Part shown: piece after piece, positions 1 through 8,891 of the stretch
How positions within the stretch are numbered: the stretch's first letter is position 1
How the letters are laid out: each line of letters begins with the position of its first letter
Assembly: GCF_000026945.1 (NCBI RefSeq)
Contig: NC_012865.1
Coordinates: 124,001-188,000 of the forward strand
Source of the DNA: Candida dubliniensis CD36
Lineage: Eukaryota > Ascomycota > Pichiomycetes > Serinales > Debaryomycetaceae
Length of the DNA: 64,000 nucleotides
Direction of reading: 5' to 3'
Position numbers and translations under genes: made by a program
Notes under the pieces: generated by a model
The model's database searches: none
What the model saw: the letters and a program-made list of their open reading frames with translations, nothing else
What the model was told of the DNA's origin: nothing

Positions 1-1635
1 AGAAATAAAAATATAAAGGGAGGCTTTGATTTATAAAGAAAAGGTGGACAAGACTGTGAGTTTTTTTTTTTTCTTATTGTATTCCTTTTTTTTTTTCTTC
101 CTGTAATCAGATTTGATTTGATGTCAGAAATAGCAGCTGATAATAGATTGAAATTTTTTTTTTTTTTTTGGAAGTGGGTGGTTTGTTTGTTTGTGTCTTG
201 GTTTTTTTAGTTTCAACAAACTCAAGAAAATCATATATTGGAAATTTCTGGTGTATTTAAAAAGTAAAGAAAGTCATCAAACGTCCTTGTTGTCGGCTGA
301 TTGGAAGTTCAATGATTTGAGATTTTGTATTTCTTCCTTCACCGGCGGCTCTTTTTTTCCTACGTGATTTTCCCCACTATGAAATATTATAAGAGAAATG
401 TAACATATTTTATTTTTTTTTTTTTGTTGTATGGATGTGTTTGGTTAGATTTACTCAATCAATTATTGTCTTACAACAGTGGGTAAGACACGGCATCAAT
501 CTCCCGGAGGGGGGACAAGAAGCCTTATTTTTATCTCCCCTCTTTTATATTCAGCCCTTTGTTTTTTGTTCTATAACCCAAGAATTGTTGGATAATCCCG
601 GAGCCTTTTCAAATCCATTATAATTATCACTTCTATAATTTGTAGTCTGGAATTGCGGACCCGAAACCGGAACGTGCAAAAAAAAAGTTTAGATTCTCAA
701 CACGGAAAAATTAAACTTTAATTGGATATATACAAAAGACTGACAAAAGAGTATTGACCAACAAATTTGTAAATACCCTAATCACTACGCGAATTTTAAA
801 AGGAGCTTCTCCGGGGGTGTGGTCCATAGGTTTACTACTTTCTCCAATTCTCAAATGAATATATGACGAAGGAGGAATTGGTAGTGAGGGGAATAAACTG
901 TTACTCATTGATAAACTATTACTCGTGTTTGTTGTCACTGTTACTAACGTCCCTATAATGACAATATATCTTTTGGTAAATTACTTTGTAGAACAATAGT
1001 TGTAATTCAGTTGAGACATTTATAATTTGCAACCGATGTTCAGTTTCATTGTTGCATTGCAAACTTTAACATCAAAAAATTGCAAAATTAATGCAAAAAA
1101 AAAAAAAGAATCATAACCAATCAAGCAAACAAAACACACTATTTTTTTAAATAGTATAATGTTGCTACCATTATGTATTACTTAGAGTTCAAATAAAACA
1201 GCTGTGAGTTATATTCGTCTTAAAGTTTTGGGAAGAACTCTATTGCTAAGGGAAATTGCTATGCATCACTATTTCAATACACTTTATAGAGCCCATATTG
1301 ATATTCCAACTATACCACATGAACAAAAGGTTAAAAGATCCATTGATAACTTCAACAAATGTACCTTGCTTGTAGGTTGATCTACAGGAATACCTCCAGT
1401 CTAATCTTGATTCATTTACGGCATATTAATTCCGCTTGCTATCACGGCGTTTTTCAATTGTTCAATTCCGTCTTGTGCACCTAGAAGCCAAATTTTTTTT
1501 TTTTTTCTCTTTTGGCAACACTTGTAACATCGCGAAAAAAGCTTGTAAATTTCTCTTTCTATTTATTTTACTTTTTACAATTGCTCCCAAACTTAAAATC
1601 TTTAGTTACTTTATTGCATTTATTACGATATCACG
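1..1635. other. AT-rich spacer upstream of FCY1
   Basis: I see no convincing intact gene here. The stretch holds several A or T runs of 10-12 bases and a few short open frames (for example 435-623 and 1436-1639) that are low-complexity and not protein-like. A 64-codon frame without an ATG at its head, at about 1184-1378, has a more protein-like composition and is listed separately. The last few hundred bases must contain the FCY1 promoter; no specific element was recognised. Confidence 0.6.
1184..1378 (+). pseudogene. possible decayed coding remnant
   Basis: After a TAG at 1181-1183 the + strand stays open to a TGA ending at 1378. The translation is of mixed, protein-like composition (it includes AMHHYFNTLYRAHIDIPTI) rather than the Phe/Leu/Lys-rich output of the surrounding spacer. 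The only in-frame ATG lies about a third of the way in. I do not recognise the family. It may be a relic of a gene or mobile element, or simply chance. Confidence 0.2.
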
Positions 1636-2164
1636 ATGACATTTGACGACAAAAAAGGTTTACAAATTGCTCTTGATCAAGCAAAGAAAAGTATGTGGAT
1701 ATCGTCACAGAGGTGTGAACATTCAAACAACTATATTTCAGTTTTACTAACACACTTGCTGTTTAGGTTACTTTGAAGGTGGCATACCTATTGGATCATG
1801 TATTATTTCATCTGACGGTACAGTATTAGGTCAAGGACATAACGAACGAATCCAAAAACATTCATCTATTTTACATGGGGAAATGTCAGCATTAGAAAAC
1901 GCAGGAAGATTGCCAGGCAAAACCTATAAGGATTGTACCATATATACTACTTTGTCACCATGTAGTATGTGTACAGGGGCCATTTTATTATATGGGTTCA
2001 AACGAGTTGTTATGGGGGAAAATGTCAATTTCTTGGGTAACGAAAAGTTATTGGTTGAAAATGGTGTTGAAGTTGTGAATTTGAATGATCAAGCATGTAT
2101 TGATTTGATGGCCAAATTTATTAAAGAGAAACCTCAAGATTGGAATGAAGATATTGGAGAATAA
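1636..2164 (+). CDS. FCY1: cytosine deaminase (two exons)
   Basis: Cytosine deaminase of the pyrimidine salvage pathway; it converts cytosine to uracil and activates the antifungal flucytosine. Exons are 1636-1690 and 1767-2164; the 76-nt intron 1691-1766 has donor GTATGT, branch point TACTAAC at 1745-1751 and acceptor TTTAG. The spliced product is 150 aa, close to the yeast enzyme. The zinc/catalytic signature is visible: His55-Gly-Glu57 and PCSMC with Cys84 and Cys87; Glu57 is the expected proton shuttle. Residue 28 is Gly; Gly28Asp at this site is known to give flucytosine resistance, so this allele looks like the susceptible form. The first exon is too short to be seen as an ORF, and the longest uninterrupted frame starts at an internal Met (Met58). 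Confidence is high because both motifs and the splice signals fit. Confidence 0.96.
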
Positions 2165-2310
2165 ATCATGTATAACTATTTTGCAAATATTTCTGATAGT
2201 ATAATATAAAGTTATAACTGAATCAAATTTTTTTTTTTTTTCTGTCGTAGACTTGGTCTTTTTCCTTTTCTTTCTTTTTGAAATTTTAAAACAATATCAT
2301 CCTTCAACTA

Positions 2311-2742
2311 ATGAGTAAAAGGGTGAGAGAAGAAGAAGAAGAAGAAGAAGAAGAAGAAGAAGCAGAAACAGAAGCAGAAGAGAATTCGCCCTATAACAGA
2401 CCAACTGGTGATCAATTAATTTTTTGCAATTATCATCCCTGCTTAAATCTGGCTTTTGAAAACTATCAACAATATCATTTACACGTTCTTTCTACTCATG
2501 AACATACTTGTGAGTCATGTCAAAAAGTGTTTCCCAATAAGAACTATCTTTCATTACATATAGACGAGAACCATAATCCACTACTACAGATAAAACAGGA
2601 AAGAGGTGATAAAATATTCAAATGCTATACCGAGACATGTAAGGCGGTTTTTTCCAATACCAAAGAAAGGGAAGACCATTTGATTGATGTACACAATTAT
2701 CCTATGAACTATCCCTTTAATATAGTAAATGATGGAATATAA
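2311..2742 (+). CDS. C2H2 zinc-finger protein, ZNF511-like
   Basis: A 143-aa protein with an acidic N-terminus (a GAA/GAG trinucleotide run encoding about 13 Glu at residues 6-19) followed by three closely packed zinc-finger-like units: CNYHPCLNLAF...H-x4-H, CESCQKVFPNKNYLSLH...H and CYTETCKAVFS...H-x4-H. This order, with a final His-Asn-Tyr-Pro, resembles the small eukaryotic ZNF511 family, whose function is poorly known. The gene converges on TFB4 with only 10 bp between the stop codons. The Glu run is a microsatellite likely to vary between alleles. The family call is from memory of the pattern; a generic C2H2 protein is the alternative. Confidence 0.8.
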   Translation: MSKRVREEEEEEEEEEEAETEAEENSPYNRPTGDQLIFCNYHPCLNLAFENYQQYHLHVLSTHEHTCESCQKVFPNKNYLSLHIDENHNPLLQIKQERGDKIFKCYTETCKAVFSNTKEREDHLIDVHNYPMNYPFNIVNDGI

Positions 2743-2752
2743 AAAAGTTGAC

Positions 2753-3844
2753 TTATTTAGCCAGAGTCCCATTTTCAAGTTTCCTTTTTTTCTTTGAAAT
2801 AACCTGAGGTTCTCTATTTAATTCTTGAATGATCTTTTTATCAAATTCAGAATCACAAGCTGGACATTTACCACTTTGAGGCAATTGTGACATAATACAT
2901 AAACAAACAGAACACACATATCCCAAGTCCACTGATTTCCCAGTAATGAAACAGCTGGCTCGGTAATTGACATTTGAATTCGTAGGTAAGATAATGTATG
3001 GTCGTAGGTTAGGTTCTATGAAAAACGCAGTTGATAACACCTGAATTATTCCCTTTGGATCTTCAATGTGCAAATAAACTCCCTTGGTGGCATCAGAAGC
3101 TTGCTGTAAGTAAGATGAGTTGTTGTGACCTAATTTTGCTACGTCGATAGATACTTTCATTTTCTGTGCAGCAAATATACAATTCATCAATGGAATATAC
3201 CTAAGATCGTCATCATCATTAGCCGATACAATCAAGATTCTTGATTTCATTGAAGTGCTAGATGAGGTACCAGATGATCCACCCGTGCCACTGGTACTAT
3301 TATTGTTGGATGTACTTTCAAGTGTAGACGTTGTCATTGCTGCAGCTGTCGTGGTGGTGATTGATTGATCCAACGTCAACATTCTATTTGTGTACGTTAG
3401 GGCCATGCTGATTGCTCCAGTCAAACAATTGAACCCCCTTTTCTCATTCCTTGTCTCAAATTTAACAATTTCCTTAATATACTCGTTCAATTGTCGTAAA
3501 ACAGATTGATCAGCCATTTTAAACAGTCGATACATGCCAGGAAAATGTTCTGAATGTTCATTCACATTAGGATTTCCAATTGTGGTTAGATCAGGATATA
3601 AAAACTTCGAACCCATAGAAGAACTCACTAGAAATGCCACTTGATTGCTATTGTTTAATGATAAATGTCCATTCAAAAACACTAGCAACGACTTGGTGAT
3701 ATCTTGTATTGAAATCATTTCTTTGATATTATACCAGCCTTTCATAGAAAGGTCTAGTATTATAGTCAATAATGATGGGTCATCAATCCCTGATTCTATT
3801 GCCCCTGCATTTTCATTAAATAATCTATCAGATATCGCCTCCAT
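2753..3844 (-). CDS. TFB4: TFIIH core subunit Tfb4 (p34)
   Basis: Subunit of the general transcription and nucleotide-excision-repair factor TFIIH, nuclear. From the ATG at 3844 the product is 363 aa. A von Willebrand A-like fold starts near residue 20 (LLTIILDLS) and a four-Cys zinc module lies near residues 311-330 (CSVC...CPAC), the arrangement of Tfb4/p34. The frame is open 52 codons further upstream to 4000, but that part is hydrophobic then Lys-rich over an A/T tract, and family proteins begin close to the conserved segment MEAISDRLFNENAG, so I chose 3844. A Ser/Thr/Gly-rich loop (about residues 165-200) interrupts the vWA region. The tail KKKRK could be a nuclear signal. Confidence 0.93.
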   Translation of the reverse strand: MEAISDRLFNENAGAIESGIDDPSLLTIILDLSMKGWYNIKEMISIQDITKSLLVFLNGHLSLNNSNQVAFLVSSSMGSKFLYPDLTTIGNPNVNEHSEHFPGMYRLFKMADQSVLRQLNEYIKEIVKFETRNEKRGFNCLTGAISMALTYTNRMLTLDQSITTTTAAAMTTSTLESTSNNNSTSGTGGSSGTSSSTSMKSRILIVSANDDDDLRYIPLMNCIFAAQKMKVSIDVAKLGHNNSSYLQQASDATKGVYLHIEDPKGIIQVLSTAFFIEPNLRPYIILPTNSNVNYRASCFITGKSVDLGYVCSVCLCIMSQLPQSGKCPACDSEFDKKIIQELNREPQVISKKKRKLENGTLAK

Positions 3845-4116
3845 AATTGTGTTGGATGTCAAAAGAACATTACATTCAACAAAAACTCTTCGAAACATTT
3901 TTTTTTTTTTTTGGGACGTTTTGATATTTTCAGACTTAATCTCTTCCAACAACAACAACAATACCCATGTCATTCTGAACACTACAAATGATTTTAACAA
4001 GACATCTTTTAAAAACGATTACTTTCCATTCGTTATTGATATAAAATATTAATTAGTGATTAATATACACGTTTATATATATAAAAAAAGACAAGATATA
4101 CAAATAAGTAACCTTC

Positions 4117-4983
4117 TTAAGCAACTAAAGCAGAAGCAGTAGCAGATTCGTATTTCCAGTTTGGTGGTAAGACAGCAACAGTTCTGTAGTATCTAGCCAA
4201 TCTGTGGATTCTTGATTCAATCAAAATTAATCTGAATTTGGAATCTTTGTCTTTTCTGTTTTTTTCCAAGTGTTTTCTGACAGAGACGGCTTTTTTGATC
4301 AAGTAGTACAAATCTTCTGGAATTTCCGGAGCTAAACCGTTAGATTTTAAGATTCTCAAGATCTTGTTACCGGTGACAACCTTGGCTTGAGAAACACCAT
4401 GAGCATCTCTTAAGATAACACCAATTTGAGATGGAGTCAAACCTTTTCTGGCGTACTTGATGATTTGTTCAACAACATCGTCAGAAGACAATTTGAACCA
4501 AGATGGAGCGTTTCTTGAGTATGGAAGAGCGGAGGAGGAAATACCTTTACCCTAAACAACAAGATGTTAGTAAAACTTATCCCAATACAGAGAAAAAAAA
4601 AGTTTCAATTAACATCTGGGACAACATTGACATGGCCCATATTAGAAAAAGTAGATGGGGATTACCAAGATTTCAAAATCCAAGACAAAGAAGAAACATC
4701 AGAACAATAAATCTGTTCTAATAGTCCTCTTCATCCCTGGCAATAATCAAAGAAAAGTATCAAATACCTAAAGCGTATATAGTAACAATTCTAGGTACTG
4801 TTTATTATCGACCGTAGACGAATTGTTTACTTTAGGCAAGACCTCTTCATTGTTAAAGCCAACCAAATCTATTCTCAAGTTGTTTCATTAAAACTCCTGT
4901 TTCCACTATCATGTTAATAGTATGTGATGTTGATTTCGGTGATTTATTGTTTGATAACATACAGATGAATGCATACGACCCAT
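4117..4983 (-). CDS. RPS13: 40S ribosomal protein S13 (uS15), two exons
   Basis: Small-subunit ribosomal protein uS15. Exon 1 is 4983-4963, only 21 nt encoding MGRMHSS; exon 2 is 4551-4117. The 411-nt intron (4962-4552) has donor GTATGT, branch TACTAAC (complement of 4566-4572) and acceptor TTTAG. The spliced protein is 151 aa, the same as in S. cerevisiae, and nearly identical to it through [16 protein letters not shown] and to the end ([11 protein letters not shown]). The longest single open frame starts at an internal Met (4491) and misses both the N-terminal 7 residues and the first part of exon 2. Ribosomal protein genes of this clade commonly keep one 5' intron, as here. The downstream end lies 272 bp from the TFB4 start. 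Confidence 0.97.
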
Positions 4984-5264
4984 GATGACTGATTTATTTT
5001 ATTTGATTGACTAGTGGTAAAAAAAGGAAGAGTTTAAAAGAGAATGAAAAAAATTTTTTTTTAATCCCCTTTAAAGAGAAGAACCATTGAAAATTTTTTT
5101 TTCCAAGTAGCAACGTACACGACTTTGTAACAAAAAAATGAATAAGTACTATTACATACAGGAATCAAATTCCTCAAAGGAGAGTTAATAAACTATCTAT
5201 AATCACCTCCCCCCATAAACCATTGATTCGTTCTTCTAATACAGAACTATTAATTTCACCCTCT

Positions 5265-5876
5265 TTAGATCAATTGCTCTTTCAAACCATCAAAATCCTC
5301 TTCTTCTTCAAGTTTGATCAATCTTAGTAACTGTTAGTATACTTGTGTGTTCAGACAACAATCTAAATTTGCTTCTAATACATACTTTGAAACTCCAGCT
5401 TTATCTCTAAATTGCTCAACTGCACCAACATAGAGCATTCTGCTTTCTTGTCCACTTGTTGGTGGAATCCAATATAACATCACTAATGGCGATTTCAATC
5501 TTCCATCATCCAATTTGAAGGGATAGGATAGAATAATGTATCTAGGTGAGGTATCAGGTAATTCCTCAACCAATTCTTCTATAGAATCTATAATTTCATC
5601 TTCTTGCTTTATTTCATGACTCTTTTTGTCAATTGTGTCTGACATTGACAGGTTAGTATACAAAATTTAACAATTGCAAAATTCTTAAAAGGTGTTGTTT
5701 TAATACATACATATAACAGCTTGAACTTTATCCACTTTGGCACTTTGGAATCTAAATTTTGTCAATGACGATAATGTTTCTGGTGAGAATGTGTACAACG
5801 ATGATGACTATCACAAATGAACCGTTAGTAAAAGGCATGTACTTTGCAAAGACTGTTATTTTGCTGAACGTACCAT
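5265..5876 (-). CDS. AIM7: GMF/Aim7-type ADF-homology protein, four exons
   Basis: Glia-maturation-factor family protein, an ADF/cofilin-homology regulator that acts on the Arp2/3 complex and actin branches. I resolve four exons: 5876-5874 (ATG only), 5807-5711, 5638-5386 and 5322-5265, with introns of 66, 72 and 63 nt. Donors are GTACGT, GTATGT and GTATGT, each intron having TACTAAC near its 3' end. The spliced product is 136 aa: it starts MSSSLYTFSPETLSSLTKFRF, has the conserved core SPRYIILSYP...SPLVMLYWIPPTSG...MLYVGAVE and ends LKEQLI, matching family length (about 140) and ends. An unspliced frame 5663-5334 reads through two splice sites and would give wrong ends. Divergent from CDC14 over about 400 bp. 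Confidence 0.9.
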
Positions 5877-6278
5877 GGCTTTCGGTTTTCGTCTTGTTGT
5901 TGGTCTTTCGTGGGAAAACTGATACACCTGAATTTTGATTTCTCACAATAAAAATTGAGTTTGAGGTTTGCTACAGTAGTGCACAAATTCAAATCTTACC
6001 CGATTCAGCAAAACCAAAACAACAACAACAGTCTGCTCCACTGAGCGATTTCAAAGAAGAAGAAAAAAAAAAAAAGAAATCAAAACAAAACAAAGCAAAA
6101 CAGTATAAATTTTGATGGAAGAGATCTTTTGGAATTCATAATTTACGTCTTTGGTTTTATTCAATCAACTCAAAGTCTGACATTCATTTGTTTATATATA
6201 AGTACATTCTACCTTTCATTCAAAGCATTTTCTGTTTTCATCACTCCATTCAATTAACTACCACGACCATCATTTTCA
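5877..6278. promoter_or_regulatory. divergent AIM7/CDC14 intergenic region
   Basis: About 400 bp separate the two start codons, so both promoters lie here. It contains CAA/A-rich tracts near 6018-6105 and no other ORF of note. I recognised no specific factor site. Confidence 0.6.
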
Positions 6279-7985
6279 ATGCATAGTTCACTGGTTCATG
6301 TGCCTCTTATAGAGTTTCTTAAAAGTATGTGGGAAAGATTTACTTTAAACTGATTGATCTACCTTTCATAACATTATTTACTAACCGTTCCATTTGTAGA
6401 TAGAATATACCTTGGCGCTTATGACCACCACAAAAGGGACACCGAAGATTTGGCATATTTTACAGTTGAAGACGCATTGCCATATAATGCTTTTTACATG
6501 GATTTTGGACCATTGAATATTGGGCATTTATATCGTTTTGCTGTACTTTTACACAAGAAATTGAACGAAGACTCAACCCAAGGGAAGGGACTCGTGATAT
6601 ATAGCTCGACATCCCCCAAGGAAAGAGCCAACACAGCGTGTTTGCTATGCTGCTACATGATATTGCTCCAAAATTGGGCTCCCCATCAAGTTTTACAACC
6701 CATAGCTCAAATCACGCCACCTTTACAAGCATTTAGAGACGCGGGATATAGCAGTGCAGATTACGAAATAACTATTCAGGATGTCGTATATGCCATGTGG
6801 AGAGCTAAAGAGAGGGGAATGATTGATTTGGCTAAATTCGATTTAGATGAGTATGAACAATACGAACGAGTCGACCAAGGGGATTTTAACGTTATTTCTA
6901 AAGATTTCATTGCATTTGCATCTCCTCAACAAAGCAAACGAGGAGGATTAAACGAACCATTTCAAAAGGTTTTGGAGTATTTTGTGGAGAATAATGTCCA
7001 GCTCGTGGTGAGATTAAATTCTCATTTGTATGACGCAAAAGAGTTCACGAAAAGAAGCATTAAGCATATTGATATGATTTTCGACGATGGCACTTGTCCC
7101 ACTTTGGAATACGTCCAAAAGTTCATTGGTGCCGCTGAATGCATTATCAATAAAGGAGGAAAAATTGCGGTACACTGTAAAGCAGGGTTAGGAAGAACTG
7201 GTTGTTTAATTGGAGCCCATCTTATATACACTCATGGATTCACTGCCAACGAGTGTATTGCCTACATGAGAATGATCAGACCAGGAATGGTCGTTGGTCC
7301 ACAACAACATTGGCTCTACTTGCACCATGACGATTTCAGAAGTTGGAGACATACAATGATAGTAGACAATAGACCTGATCCTTTAATTGGCAACTTATAC
7401 CCATTATGTTCTTACGAAGACTATAAACAAAGACTAAAAGAAGCGAAAAGAAAAGAGAGATTGCAATTGCAACAACAATTAACATCGCCACTCGCTGATT
7501 CATCTGTGATAAATACTCCAATTAGAAGACGTAAGGTTAGTGGGGCTTTGGCGTCTAAAATCCAAACTGTGGTACCTATTGAGTCACCAGGACAGCCAAG
7601 AAAATATTTTGAAGACTCTGACGATATCGAAGAAGTAGACATGGCCAATAATTCTGACGATGAAAATACCATGCAAGATATAATTCAAAGCTCGCCAGCA
7701 AGGTATGATTCAGTAACACCGAAAGCAAAGGATAGTTCTGATTGGAGAGTTTTAAGATCAATATCCACCAACAGTGTATCTAGTCAGCAATCAATTCATA
7801 TTATCAAGACAACAACAACAACAAAAACAGTCAATGAAGCATTATCTTCCCCACCAGGCACATCTCCCACGAATGCTTTGCGTGTATCTAAAGCCAGATC
7901 AAAAAGTAGAGTGACTTCCGGTAACTCACAGGCATCAAGAGCTCATTCTGGTGGTGTGAGAAAATTAAGTGGAAAGAAACATTAG
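6279..7985 (+). CDS. CDC14: Cdc14 dual-specificity phosphatase, two exons
   Basis: Protein phosphatase that reverses Cdk phosphorylation at mitotic exit and cytokinesis. Exon 1 is 6279-6324, exon 2 is 6400-7985; the 75-nt intron has GTATGT, TACTAAC (6379-6385) and TTTGTAG. The spliced protein is 543 aa. The start MHSS...IEFLKNRIYLGAYD aligns with the known Cdc14 N-terminus. The N-terminal phosphatase-like domain (FYMDFGPLNIGHLYRFA) is followed by the catalytic P-loop HCKAGLGRTG, catalytic Cys275 at 7176-7178. After about residue 360 the tail is basic and Ser/Thr-rich with SP/TP sites, as in other Cdc14s where it carries localisation signals. Codon 5 is CTG, read Ser in this clade. No stop or frameshift. 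Confidence 0.97.
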
Positions 7986-8132
7986 TTTTCCGTGCATATT
8001 AATTTCATTTCTTTTGATTCCCTGTTTTGATTGTTATTGTTTTCTTTATTTTTTGCTTCCTCTTCTTTAAATTAATGTATACTAAAAGTATGTAACACTA
8101 TAGACTTGTTTCGTATTTATATTATTTCTAAA

Positions 8133-8689
8133 TCAATTTTCCTCATAAGCTGGTTCTACAATTTGAAATTGTTCCTCTGGACCATATGCAAAAGCTAATA
8201 TATCAAAATCCTTTAAATTCAATTCGGCAAAATCAGCATCCTCACCTAATTCAATCCAGCTATTGGAGTATGCTTGAGTTGAATCTTTAGGATAGGCAAG
8301 TCGTATATCATCTATCAGCACCTTGGTAATAGCTGACTCGTCTGGTGTTTCCTCTTTGATTTCATCGACATCGTCGATGTATTCTGATTTAGGGACTTCA
8401 ATATCTTCTTCATCTTCATGCTTCACATCCAGATCTTGAGTTGTAGGCAATCCTCCTGAGTTATTAATAATGTTACACAATTGATATTTGATATCCTCTA
8501 ATGAATTTGACGGTTCAATTGTTACTATATAAGTAGATGTATATCTCTTCAATTTGAGGATGGTGCCTGTATTTTCTGTTTTCTTTTTTGGTGGCTAATA
8601 TGATATGTTAGTATTTTGTCATCAAACCATGATCTCTTTCAATTTTACCGAGACAGAAATTTTGTCTATAAAGCAAATCCACATACCAT
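8133..8689 (-). CDS. small acidic protein, possible ubiquitin-like fold; first coding exon is ATG alone
   Basis: I do not recognise the family. Exon 1 is the single codon ATG (8689-8687), followed by a 92-nt intron with donor GTATGT (8686-8681), branch TACTAAC (complement of 8607-8613) and acceptor ATTAG; exon 2 is 8594-8133. The product is 154 aa starting MPPKKKTENTGTILKLKRY. The order of a basic strand, a second strand (TYIVTIEP), then a helix-like SLEDIKYQLCNII recalls the beta-beta-alpha start of ubiquitin-like domains; an acidic linker (about residues 57-90) and an end segment with LAFAYGPEEQF follow. No catalytic motif is seen. Without the intron the frame has no ATG near its head, which argues for the spliced model. 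It converges with CDC14 (147 bp between ends) and diverges from the LYR-motif gene. Confidence 0.75.
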
Positions 8690-8891
8690 GCTGTCTGTTT
8701 TATGTTAAAGTAAGAGCTCTTTAATAAAGTGGGATCTTACGCGACTTGAAGATTGCGGTTTGTGCAAATGCTAGGAATTAAAAACTTCTATCAAGATGCG
8801 TTACAATTTTTTTTTTTTTCACCAACTCCAGTATGTGTTGTTATGACCACATATACAACCTATGATCTCCAGCACTTAAAATCCTAGACAA

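Noticed and set aside
435..623. 62-codon ORF in the left spacer
   Set aside because: No family resemblance and it ends in an unremarkable AT-rich context; not supported as a gene.
1436..1639. 67-codon ORF ending at the FCY1 start
   Set aside because: It is dominated by a poly-T derived Phe run and overlaps the FCY1 promoter and ATG.
3645..4052. 135-codon + strand ORF over the 5' half of TFB4
   Set aside because: It lies opposite conserved TFB4 sequence and has an Asn/Leu-rich composition with no domain.
4503..4721. 72-codon + strand ORF across the RPS13 intron
   Set aside because: It overlaps RPS13 exon 2 and the intron on the other strand; the splice signals and exact uS15 ends explain this DNA.
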